This document shows, in pieces, positions 52,002 through 59,470 of a stretch of 64,000 nt of DNA; position 1 is the stretch's first letter; each line of letters opens with the position of its first letter. This DNA is from Pseudomonas chlororaphis (GTDB lineage Bacteria; Pseudomonadota; Gammaproteobacteria; Pseudomonadales; Pseudomonadaceae). Under the pieces are notes generated by a model. That model had not been told where the DNA came from, ran no database searches, and was given only the letters and a program-made list of their open reading frames with translations. The stretch is taken from contig NZ_JSFK01000015.1 in NCBI RefSeq assembly GCF_000783395.1, positions 182,670 to 246,669 on the forward strand, in the 5' to 3' direction. The position numbers and the translations under genes are program-made.

Positions 52002-52017
52002 GCGGGTATATACCCGC
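52002..52017. promoter_or_regulatory. MarR operator, site 2 (perfect palindrome)
   Basis: GCGGGTATATACCCGC is its own reverse complement and sits 16 bp before the MFS start codon, overlapping a TATATA promoter-like core. Confidence 0.75.
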
Positions 52018-52032
52018 AAGCGGAGAATAACA

Positions 52033-53241
52033 ATGACATCGATGTGGCGTACGTGCGGTTGGGTGTTGCTGGGGAGTGCGCTGATCCTGGCGTTGTCATT
52101 GGGCGTGCGGCATGGTTTCGGCTTGTTCCTGTCACCGATGAGTGCGCAGTTCGGCTGGGGGCGTGAGGTATTCGCCTTCGCCATCGCTTTGCAGAATCTG
52201 ATCTGGGGTCTGGCGCAGCCGTTTACCGGTGCGCTGGCCGACCGTTTCGGCGCGGCCAAAGTGGTGCTGATCGGTGGCGTGCTGTATGCGCTGGGCCTGG
52301 TGTGCATGGGCTTGTCGGACTCGGCGGTAACACTCTCGCTGAGCGCCGGCCTGTTGATCGGTATCGGCCTGTCCGGCACCTCGTTCTCGGTGATTCTCGG
52401 CGTCGTCGGCCGCGCAGTACCGCCGGAGAAACGCAGCATGGGCATGGGCATTGCCAGCGCCGCCGGTTCGTTCGGCCAGTTCGCCATGTTGCCGGGCACC
52501 CTCGGGTTGATCGGCTGGCTCGGCTGGTCGGCGGCACTGTTGGTCTTGGGGCTGCTGGTGGCGATGATTGTGCCGTTGGTGAGCATGCTCAAGGACAAGC
52601 CGCTGCCGGTGCTGGGTCATGAGCAAACCCTCTCCGAAGCCCTGCGCGAAGCTTGCTCGCATTCCGGTTTCTGGCTGCTGGCGTTCGGTTTTTTCGTCTG
52701 CGGTTTTCAGGTGGTGTTCATTGGCGTGCATCTGCCGGCGTATCTGGTCGATCAGCATCTGCCGGCCTCCGTCGGTACCACGGTGCTGGCGTTGATCGGC
52801 CTGTTCAATATCTTCGGCACTTACACCGCGGGCTGGCTCGGTGGGCGCATGTCCAAGCCGCGCTTGCTCACCGCGCTGTATCTGTTGCGCGCGGTGGTGA
52901 TCGTGTTGTTCCTGTGGCTCCCGGTGACGACTATGTCGGCGTACCTGTTCGGCATGGCCATGGGCTTCTTGTGGCTGTCGACGGTGCCGTTGACCAACGG
53001 TACGGTGGCGACCTTGTTCGGGGTGCGAAATCTGTCCATGCTTGGCGGTATCGTGTTCCTGTTCCATCAGTTGGGATCGTTCCTTGGCGGCTGGCTGGGC
53101 GGGGTGGTGTATGACCGAACCGGGAGTTATGACTTGATCTGGCAAGTGGCTGTTCTTTTGAGCCTGCTGGCGGCCGCGCTGAACTGGCCGGTACGCGAGC
53201 GTCCGGTCGCACGCCTGCAAGCTGCGGCGAGTGGCGCATGA
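52033..53241 (+). CDS. MFS transporter controlled by the adjacent MarR protein
   Basis: 402 residues and about 12 helices in two halves. The MFS A-motif loop is GALADRFGAAKVVL after helix 2. It resembles the OFA/CynX-like branch more than drug pumps, but this is a judgement from general pattern. Substrate unknown. The MarR operator upstream suggests induction by a small molecule. Its TGA overlaps the ATG of the 40-residue peptide gene (ATGA). Confidence 0.92.
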   Translation: MTSMWRTCGWVLLGSALILALSLGVRHGFGLFLSPMSAQFGWGREVFAFAIALQNLIWGLAQPFTGALADRFGAAKVVLIGGVLYALGLVCMGLSDSAVTLSLSAGLLIGIGLSGTSFSVILGVVGRAVPPEKRSMGMGIASAAGSFGQFAMLPGTLGLIGWLGWSAALLVLGLLVAMIVPLVSMLKDKPLPVLGHEQTLSEALREACSHSGFWLLAFGFFVCGFQVVFIGVHLPAYLVDQHLPASVGTTVLALIGLFNIFGTYTAGWLGGRMSKPRLLTALYLLRAVVIVLFLWLPVTTMSAYLFGMAMGFLWLSTVPLTNGTVATLFGVRNLSMLGGIVFLFHQLGSFLGGWLGGVVYDRTGSYDLIWQVAVLLSLLAAALNWPVRERPVARLQAAASGA

Positions 53242-53360
53242 GTCGATTCTGGCCGCGACTGGCCATCACTGCACTCGGTGTCGCTCTGCTGGCGCTGGTG
53301 TGGTGGGGCTGGCAGCAGGGCGGTCTGGCGCTGATGCAGTTGGGCATGAGCATTTGCTAG
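53238..53360 (+). CDS. 40-residue membrane peptide overlapping the MFS gene
   Basis: MSRFWPRLAITALGVALLAL is followed by VWWGWQQGGLALMQLGMSIC. It starts with an ATGA overlap on the MFS stop codon and ends TAG at 53360. A single hydrophobic helix spans about residues 8-24, followed by a short polar region and a hydrophobic tail. The overlap argues that it is translated with the transporter. No function is known to me; a small accessory subunit of the transporter is one possibility. Confidence 0.65.
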   Translation: MSRFWPRLAITALGVALLALVWWGWQQGGLALMQLGMSIC

Positions 53361-53414
53361 AACGAGGCGTGGCGAGTAACGTCGAGTTCTGACGACTGCT
53401 CAAGGATGCTCGAC

Positions 53415-53975
53415 ATGCTGATGCGCTGGTGTGCTGTTCCCGCGTTGCTGATGGCGTTGACCGGCCTGGCCCAGGCCGCTGACTGTCCCGAATTGCTGCA
53501 AGGCTCGCTGCCCAAGTTGCGCGCCAAGGAATCCATCGATCTGTGCAAGCAGTACGCCGACAAGCCGTTGGTGGTGGTCAATACCGCGAGTTTCTGTGGT
53601 TTTGCGCCGCAGTTCGAAGGGCTTGAGGCGTTGCATAAGCGCTATGAAGGGCAAGGGCTGGAAATGCTCGGCGTGCCTTCCAATGACTTCAAGCAAGAGT
53701 CCAAGGACAGCGCCGAAACCGCCAAGGTCTGTTACGCCAATTACGGCGTGACGTTCGCCATGACCGAGCCGCAGAAAGTCCGTGGCGATGACGCTACGCA
53801 TCTGTTCCAGGTGCTGGCCGCACAGAGCAGTGCACCGAAGTGGAATTTCTACAAATATGTGGTCGATCGCCAAGGCAAGGTCATCGCCAATTTCTCCAGC
53901 CTGACCAAACCGGATGATCCGGAGTTTATTGCCGCGATCGAAAAGGCGATCGCCTCGAAACCCTTGAAGCCCTGA
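53415..53975 (+). CDS. Periplasmic glutathione peroxidase family protein
   Basis: 186 residues from ATG 53415, which AAGGA at 53402-53406 serves; ATG 53406 is too close to that site. A signal peptide ends TGLAQA. The thioredoxin-fold GPx domain has the peroxidatic Cys in NTASFCGFAPQFEGLEALH, the conserved GVPSNDF and the WNFYKYVVDRQGKV strand. It uses Cys rather than selenocysteine. It likely reduces peroxides with thioredoxin-type partners in the periplasm. It lies 54 bp after the small peptide gene, so it may belong to the MarR unit. Confidence 0.92.
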   Translation: MLMRWCAVPALLMALTGLAQAADCPELLQGSLPKLRAKESIDLCKQYADKPLVVVNTASFCGFAPQFEGLEALHKRYEGQGLEMLGVPSNDFKQESKDSAETAKVCYANYGVTFAMTEPQKVRGDDATHLFQVLAAQSSAPKWNFYKYVVDRQGKVIANFSSLTKPDDPEFIAAIEKAIASKPLKP

Positions 53976-53994
53976 TCTGCAGGAGCTGCGGCAC

Positions 53995-54039
53995 GCTGCG
54001 ATCTTTTGATTTTAAAAAAACAGATCAAAAGATCGCAGC
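53995..54039. repeat. Intergenic palindrome (GATCTTTTGAT type)
   Basis: GCTGCGATCTTTTGAT and its exact reverse ATCAAAAGATCGCAGC (16-bp arms, 13-bp loop). The sequence GCTGCGATCTTTT also forms the end of the larger hairpin at 59388-59465, so this is a second dispersed repeat class distinct from REP. Confidence 0.85.
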
Positions 54040-54086
54040 CTCGTTGCACTCGACAGCGCCTGCAGGTCGCACAAATTTCAGGCACT

Positions 54087-54126
54087 AAAAAGCCCCGCCT
54101 CTGCAAAGAGAGCGGGGCTTTTTTGT
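54087..54126. terminator. Bidirectional terminator between GPx and FadL genes
   Basis: AAAAAGCCCCGC / GCGGGGCTTTTTT with an 11-base loop CTCTGCAAAGA serves both convergent transcripts. Confidence 0.88.
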
Positions 54127-54155
54127 GGGCGAGGGATCAGCCTCGCCGCACAGCA

Positions 54156-55427
54156 TCAGAAGCGGTAGGTCGCGCCGACACCGAAACCATTTGCCGAGTT
54201 TTCATACTTGGCATCGTAGGTCTGGCCACGGTTGTTTTCGTTGCGGATCTTGACCGACTCTTCCTTCAGGTACGAGTAAGCGACGTCGATGGTCAGGTCG
54301 TCGGTCGGGCTCCAGCCGGCACCGATACTGAAGATGGTGCGGTCGCCAGTCGGAATGCGTGGCGAACGGTCTTCGTTATTGGTCGGCGACTGGTCGAACG
54401 TCAGGCCGGTACGCAGTACCCATTCCTTGTTCAACTGATACGAAGTACCCACGGCGTAAGCCCAGGAGTCGTGCCAGTTCTGGTCTTCGTTGATCGAACC
54501 GAACTGGCCGGCCAGCAGCGGCTGCACACCGGAGTTTTTCACGGTGATTTTTTCCAGCTGGCTCCAACGGGTCCAGGTGGTACCGGCATACACGTTCCAG
54601 CGGTCGTTGATCGCCTGGGTAACCGAGAGGTCGACCGATTCAGGCGTGGTGATCTTCAGCGAAGCGTCGTACTTCTGGTTGGCACCCAGACCGATCGCGC
54701 CGAGCACACCGTAGTTGACCTTGGTGTTGCCTTCGAGCTTGTAGTCGACTTTCGAGTGGTAGGTCAGACCGACACGAGTGGTGTCGGTGGCTTGCACCAG
54801 CAGGCCGACGTTGTAGCCCAGTGCGGTGTCGTCACCCTTGATCTTGACCTTGCCGTCCGGGAACGCCGGAGAGATCGACAGGTTGGATTCCAGCGCGCCG
54901 TCAATGCGGTTGATGGTTGGGCCGAAACCGATCGACACTTTGTCGTTGAAGGCGTAGCTGACGGTCGGTTGGAAAGTGATGACTTGCACTTCGGACTTGC
55001 TGCCGAAGTAACGGCCGGCAAAGCCGTTTTCATAATCAGTGATCAGGCCGAATGGCACATAAACGCCAAGGCCGAATGCCCAGTGATCATCAATCGGTTT
55101 GACGTAGAAGCCCATAGGTACAGCGGTGAAGGGCACCATGTCGCCTTTGTTGCTGCCGCCGTTGGGGCTGGAACTGGCATTGCTGATATCGGTGTGAGCA
55201 TCGACAACGGCTACGCCACCGGTTACTTGTTCGCGCTTGATGCGCGACATGCCGGCAGGGTTGCCATAAACAGTGCTTGCGTCGTCGGCAGAAGAAGATC
55301 GCCCGGCAAAACCAGTCCCCATCCCGCTGATGCTTTGTTCGTTGAGGGCAAAGCCGGCCGCAAAAATTTGAGTGGAGGCAAGGGTAACGGCGAGGCTAAG
55401 GGTGGTTTTGAGCATGACTTTTTTCAT
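54156..55427 (-). CDS. FadL-family outer membrane transporter
   Basis: 423 residues with a signal peptide ending STQIFA (23). The mature N-terminus AGFALNEQSISGMGTGFAGRSSSADDASTVYGNPAGM contains the FadL hatch and NPA motif (given by its ends). The rest is beta-strands ending in an aromatic residue (GVGATYRF), the OMP insertion signal. FadL proteins pass long-chain fatty acids or other hydrophobic compounds. Substrate is unknown; no fatty-acid genes are adjacent. Confidence 0.95.
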   Translation of the reverse strand: MKKVMLKTTLSLAVTLASTQIFAAGFALNEQSISGMGTGFAGRSSSADDASTVYGNPAGMSRIKREQVTGGVAVVDAHTDISNASSSPNGGSNKGDMVPFTAVPMGFYVKPIDDHWAFGLGVYVPFGLITDYENGFAGRYFGSKSEVQVITFQPTVSYAFNDKVSIGFGPTINRIDGALESNLSISPAFPDGKVKIKGDDTALGYNVGLLVQATDTTRVGLTYHSKVDYKLEGNTKVNYGVLGAIGLGANQKYDASLKITTPESVDLSVTQAINDRWNVYAGTTWTRWSQLEKITVKNSGVQPLLAGQFGSINEDQNWHDSWAYAVGTSYQLNKEWVLRTGLTFDQSPTNNEDRSPRIPTGDRTIFSIGAGWSPTDDLTIDVAYSYLKEESVKIRNENNRGQTYDAKYENSANGFGVGATYRF

Positions 55428-55573
55428 TATTAGAACTCCTGATGATCACCGGGGCGAAAATTACCAACATTTTCGTCCCAGCGCTATAGTCCGTATGCCT
55501 TGAGTTAGAGCGGTTTTGTAGGACAATCCGACCAGAATCGCGACCTGTTGGGCGATCTTCTGAAACCAGTCGG

Positions 55574-56056
55574 TCAGCAAGCGACCTGATTCACCGTTGA
55601 AACACAGGTGTTCCAGGCAAAAGTGAAGTCGCGCAGACGACCTTGGGGTTGAAAGGTCTGACGCCAGATACGCGCCATTCCCAGCAAATCGTTGGAATCG
55701 GGGAGGGTGGGGTTTTGTTCTTCAACCAGCAGCCAGGCAATGGCCGTGGCGTAACGCAGATTTACCGTCAATTCCAGGTGCGGGCCGGTCAGGAAGGCAT
55801 GCTGACTGGCGAGGCCGCGAACCAGGCTGGCACGTTCCGGATCGAGTGCCAGATAATCATCCCAAAGGGCCTGATGGCGATGCTCGGCAATCCGGTAGAG
55901 GCCGTGGCCACGGCGGTCATGCAGGGCGGAACCCAAGGCTGACTGGCTGGCGGCAATGCCCAGCAGCAGAGATTCGGCAGTCGCGCTGTGACGTCCCAGA
56001 TAGATCAGCGTAGGGCGGATCACGTAGCGGCACAGTTCGCTGGCAGCGATACCCAT
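55574..56056 (-). CDS. Uncharacterised protein, 160 residues
   Basis: I do not recognise the family. The sequence is soluble, with MGIAASELCRYVIRPTLIYLG at the start and RDFTFAWNTCVSTVNQ near the end; the start ATG 56056 has the plausible GGAT-rich upstream CGAGGGTTTT. The repeated LLGIAASQSALGSALHDRRGHGLYRI and YRIAEHRHQALWDDYLA look like alpha-helical structure. It is separated from the FadL gene by 146 bp. Confidence 0.72.
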   Translation of the reverse strand: MGIAASELCRYVIRPTLIYLGRHSATAESLLLGIAASQSALGSALHDRRGHGLYRIAEHRHQALWDDYLALDPERASLVRGLASQHAFLTGPHLELTVNLRYATAIAWLLVEEQNPTLPDSNDLLGMARIWRQTFQPQGRLRDFTFAWNTCVSTVNQVAC

Positions 56057-56276
56057 AAAACCCTCGGTTCTTGTTATTGATGGCGAGTCCTGAAGGGGGG
56101 GCTTGGCAGCAGTGGATCGGTTCAGGCTCGCCGCAAGCGGATCACGCCGCTTGAGTTGAAGTGTAGTGTCATATTCGCGACGTAAAGGCCTGTTTTTAAA
56201 ATATTTCCGGCTTCGAGTTATAACCGTTATATCGGATGGTGCTTAAGCGCAAAGGGTAAAAAGTGAAACATCGGGC

Positions 56277-56315
56277 AATAAAAAGCCCCGCATTGTGTGC
56301 GGGGCTTTTGCTTTT
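56277..56315 (-). terminator. Rho-independent terminator of the 74-residue gene
   Basis: AAAAGCCCCGCA / TGCGGGGCTTTT with a four-base loop TTGT. On the minus strand it follows the 74-residue gene by about 20 bp and runs into TTTTTATTG. Confidence 0.85.
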
Positions 56316-56334
56316 GCAGCCTTTTCGGCTCTCA

Positions 56335-56556
56335 GGCAATCAATGCCTGACGGGTACGGTCGATCACGGCCTGCAGCGGTTCGGCGCTGGAGTATTGATC
56401 GGGGTACAGACGCTCGCTGTGGCGGGCGATACCGTGTTCGTTGACCAGTGTGAAGCTGAAGCAGCCTTTGCGAGCGGCCATGATCAGGCAGTTCATTGGT
56501 GCAAAAGCGTTGGTTAGGGTGCGAATGGCATCCTGAGTATGGATTTGAGTAGACAT
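56335..56556 (-). CDS. Uncharacterised small protein, about 73 residues
   Basis: MSTQIHTQDAIRTLTNAFAP is followed by MNCLIMAARKGCFSFTLVNEHGIARHSERLYPDQYSSAEPLQAVIDRTRQALIA (two stretches joined). A compact mixed fold is likely; Cys at about 23 and 32. It has its own terminator and a structured leader (56611-56660). I do not recognise the family; such small proteins are common in pseudomonads. Confidence 0.78.
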
Positions 56557-56610
56557 AGTTATTAGGTGTTCCTACAAATGACACGGATAAGAACCGTGCA
56601 ACGTTAAAAC

Positions 56611-56660
56611 GTTCCAGTAACGTCGACCACCATTGGTCGAACGAAGAACCCGACTGGAAC
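56611..56660. other. Nested hairpin in the leader of the 74-residue gene
   Basis: Outer arms GTTCCAGT (56611-56618) and ACTGGAAC (56653-56660) enclose inner arms TCGACCA (56623-56629) and TGGTCGA (56634-56640). It lies 54 bp before the start codon on the minus strand, suggesting a structured 5' leader or a protein site. Confidence 0.6.
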
Positions 56661-57377
56661 AAAGCAGCCAGTTTGAAGCGCTATTAAGTTGGCGCGCTTG
56701 GGCTGGCAGGTAGGTACTTAGGAGGGCAGGCAACACATCAAGGGCAAAGGTTCTGGGCCCGGGGTGAAGATCCTGATCAATTTGCAGGTTGGTTCGGTCA
56801 GAGTAAGTGGTCTTCGCAACACCCTTCGCATCATTCGAAGGCGGTGTCGTCGCAAGATTTACCTGGAAACCATCGAGGGGTCGTTCCCGCTTTTTTCGGT
56901 AGGGCTTCTTGATAGAAGGCTGACCGTGGGGATGTGTTCGACCGGAATTGACTTTCAGCTTGGTACTAACGCCGCAGATAGTAACGGATCGAAACGGGTA
57001 AAGCAAACTTCGTGCAAAAAAAGATTGCAGTCGCAGACGCAGCCTGCTTTGCAATTCGCTGAATTGCTCGCAATTGGCGCATTTCATAACCGCCGGTCGC
57101 TGAAGAAAATTTCATCAAGCCGCTGGCCCGACAGCTTTATCCCCAGCCCGACAGCTAAAACGACCCGAAAAAGCGCATCGATATAACCAGGTAACAGGTA
57201 CTTGTGCACATTAGTTGCGCAAGCTGTAACAGCGCTGTCATACCAATCCTGACTCCAATGGCTGCCTGCATCGAAAGTTTAAGTCAATGAAAAACATCGC
57301 TTTTTTTTGTTGGTGAAAAAATCGTCAGTTTGACTGCGAGCCCCATTCCATAAGGCTTTGCGAGGGTTGGAGGACGG

Positions 57378-57412
57378 TTGTCCACTGAGTTATCCACAGC
57401 TTCTGTGGATTG
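57378..57412. promoter_or_regulatory. DnaA-box-like cluster / hairpin
   Basis: TTATCCACA (57390-57398) is a perfect DnaA box, flanked by TTGTCCACT (57378-57386) and the reverse TGTGGATTG (57404-57412). The middle part also folds as ATCCACAG-CTT-CTGTGGAT. It may be a DnaA site or only a hairpin. Confidence 0.5.
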
Positions 57413-57518
57413 TCCCGAGCGCTTGCTCTAGGACGGGCGTGCAGGGTTATTTTTCGACTTTACCTGTAAGAAAAAGAGAGTAGAGTGGCGCGCCTTCCGA
57501 TTCGTCCCACAGTGCTTT

Positions 57519-57842
57519 ATGAAGTTTCGCTCAGTATCAGACTCTGTTACCTCACAAACTCTTCCTGTTACCTCGCCCAAGCGATTTTCCGTTCGCGTTG
57601 CCGAATGGCTGCTCGACAGCCCGCGCCTGAGCGACAGTCATAACGCCAAACACCTTGCTGGCCGCCTGCTCAAACAACCGGCGCGTGATGGCGTGGTGGC
57701 TGCGCAAAGCCGCCTCGGTCAATTGATGTGCCGCGAGTGCGGTAACGCCCGGGATCGTCGCATCGGTCAGGATCTGCTGCGCCAGGCCGCCCGTGCCGGC
57801 GATCGTCGCGCGCAGCAGGAACTCGGTCTGCTCGAAGACTGA
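57519..57842 (+). CDS. Small Sel1/TPR-like repeat protein
   Basis: 107 residues. The repeat-like pattern AKHLAGRLLKQPARDGVVAAQSRLGQLMCREC followed by GQDLLRQAARAGDRRAQQELGLLED fits short Sel1-type helix-turn-helix repeats (two units, given by pieces). No signal peptide. It is separated by 55 bp from rmuC. Such proteins mediate protein-protein contacts; no partner is evident. Confidence 0.82.
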   Translation: MKFRSVSDSVTSQTLPVTSPKRFSVRVAEWLLDSPRLSDSHNAKHLAGRLLKQPARDGVVAAQSRLGQLMCRECGNARDRRIGQDLLRQAARAGDRRAQQELGLLED

Positions 57843-57897
57843 GCTGTCCAAGACCTGACACCTTGGTTAACCTTCAGGCTTTATAAGATCGGCGGGA

Positions 57898-59382
57898 ATG
57901 GCTATGGCGATGGACTTGACCAGCGTATTGCTGGGGCTTGCAGGGGCGGGATTGCCACTGCTGGCGCTGGCCTGGCAACTGCAACGCCGGGCGAGCAATG
58001 GGCAGGCGGAGGTCGCCCTGCTCGAAGAGCGGCTGGCCATGGCGCAACTGGCACAGGACGGACTCAACGCGCAGCTCGACGCCAGCCGCGATGAAATCGC
58101 CGATCTCGGCCAGGCGAATGCCGCCAAACAGGCTGATCTGGCCGCTCTGCGCCGGGAAGTCGAACTGCTGCAGATCGAGCGTGATGACGCCCGCGACGCC
58201 TCCCACGCCTGGAACCTCGAACGCGCCAACAAGGAAGCTGAGCTGCGTCGCCTGGACGCACAGGCCGCTTCGCTGAACGCCGAACTGCGCGAGCAGCAGG
58301 AAAGCCACCAGCAACGCCTCAACGATCTGCAAGGCTCGCGCGATGAGCTGCGTGCGCAGTTTGCCGAGCTGGCTGGCAAGATCTTCGATGAGCGTGAACA
58401 GCGCTTCGCCGAAACCAGTCAGCAACGGCTCGGTCAACTGCTCGATCCGCTGAAAGAACGCATTCAATCCTTCGAAAAACGTGTGGAAGAAAGCTATCAG
58501 GCCGAGGCCCGCGAGCGCTTCTCGCTGGCCAAGGAGCTTGAACGGTTGCAGGCGCTCAACCTGCGTTTGAGCGACGAAGCGACCAACCTGACCCGCGCCC
58601 TCAAAGGCCAGAAAACCCAAGGCAACTGGGGCGAGCTGATTCTTGAGCGGGTGCTCGAACACGCCGGTCTGGAGAAGGGCCGCGAGTACCAGACTCAGGT
58701 CAACCTCAAAGGCCCGGATGGCGAGCGCTTTCAGCCTGACGTGATCATTTACCTGCCGGGCGACAAGCAAGTGGTGGTGGACTCCAAGGTGAGTCTCACC
58801 GCGTATCAGCAATACGTGGCTGCCGACGACGACACGCTCGGGCAGATCGCGATCAAGCAGCACGTCTTGTCGTTGCGCAATCACGTCAAAGGTTTGGCCG
58901 GCAAGGATTACAAGCGCCTGGAAGGGCTGCACAGCCTGGATTTCGTTTTGCTGTTCGTGCCGATCGAAGCGGCGTTTTCGGCGGCGTTGCAGGCCGAACC
59001 GAGCCTGTTCCAGGATGCCTTCGACCGCAACATCGTTATCGTCAGCCCGACCACGTTGCTGGCGACGCTGCGGGTGATCGACAGTCTGTGGAAGCAGGAA
59101 CGCCAGAGTCAGAACGCCCGGGAAATCGCCGAGCGCGCCGGGTGGCTGTACGACAAGTTCGTGCTGTTCATTCAGGATCTCGACGAGGTCGGCAATCGTC
59201 TGCAACAGCTGGACAAGGCCTACAGTTCAGCGCGTAACAAGCTGACTGAGGGGCGCGGCAACCTGGTCAGTCGCAGTGAACAGCTCAAATTGCTCGGCGC
59301 GCGGGCGAGCAAAAGCTTGCCGGCGGATTTGCTGGAGCGGGCGATGACGGACGTCGATGGTCTCGTCGAACTCCCTGAATAA
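57898..59382 (+). CDS. rmuC: DNA recombination protein RmuC
   Basis: 494 residues. An N-terminal hydrophobic stretch (about 6-25) is followed by a long coiled coil (about 30-190, many Leu/Glu/Arg heptads) and the RmuC core (about 195-440). The core contains KGQKTQGNWGELILERVLEHAGLEKG and VVVDSKVSLTAYQQY, a PD-(D/E)XK-like nuclease block. It limits inversion at short inverted repeats, as known for E. coli RmuC. Three ATGs (57898, 57904, 57910) are possible starts. A very long perfect hairpin ends the gene. Confidence 0.93.
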   Translation: MAMAMDLTSVLLGLAGAGLPLLALAWQLQRRASNGQAEVALLEERLAMAQLAQDGLNAQLDASRDEIADLGQANAAKQADLAALRREVELLQIERDDARDASHAWNLERANKEAELRRLDAQAASLNAELREQQESHQQRLNDLQGSRDELRAQFAELAGKIFDEREQRFAETSQQRLGQLLDPLKERIQSFEKRVEESYQAEARERFSLAKELERLQALNLRLSDEATNLTRALKGQKTQGNWGELILERVLEHAGLEKGREYQTQVNLKGPDGERFQPDVIIYLPGDKQVVVDSKVSLTAYQQYVAADDDTLGQIAIKQHVLSLRNHVKGLAGKDYKRLEGLHSLDFVLLFVPIEAAFSAALQAEPSLFQDAFDRNIVIVSPTTLLATLRVIDSLWKQERQSQNAREIAERAGWLYDKFVLFIQDLDEVGNRLQQLDKAYSSARNKLTEGRGNLVSRSEQLKLLGARASKSLPADLLERAMTDVDGLVELPE

Positions 59383-59387
59383 AGATC

Positions 59388-59465
59388 AAAAGATCGCAGC
59401 CTCCGGCAGCTCCTACATTGGTACGGCGTACATCCTGTAGGAGCTGCCGGAGGCTGCGATCTTTT
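59388..59465. terminator. 30-bp perfect hairpin between rmuC and the hybrid kinase
   Basis: Arms of 30 bp with no mismatch (59388-59417 and 59436-59465) flank an 18-bp loop. One side ends TTTTT, so it can end the rmuC transcript; on the other strand it lies just after the convergent gene's stop codon. It is part of the GATCTTTTG repeat class. Confidence 0.85.
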
Positions 59466-59470
59466 TGCTT

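Larger units (their letters stand above)
56557..57518. other. Long intergenic region with no convincing gene
   Basis: 962 bp. Two overlapping opposed ORFs (plus 56764-57186; minus 57087-56572) have rare-residue compositions unlike their neighbours and no ribosome sites. The region is more AT-rich than average and holds a nested hairpin (56611-56660), poly-T near 57301, a DnaA-box-like cluster (57378-57412), and the promoters for both flanking genes. An unannotated small RNA is possible but no specific family is recognised. Confidence 0.6.

Noticed and set aside
54006..55433. 475-residue antisense ORF across the FadL gene
   Set aside because: FadL on the minus strand has a signal peptide and OMP features; this frame has none.
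56572..57186. Two overlapping opposed ORFs in the long gap
   Set aside because: Arg/Ser-rich, no ribosome sites, no recognisable domain; kept only as part of the intergenic description.
57874..59205. 443-residue antisense ORF across rmuC
   Set aside because: Leu/Gln-rich shadow of the RmuC coiled coil.
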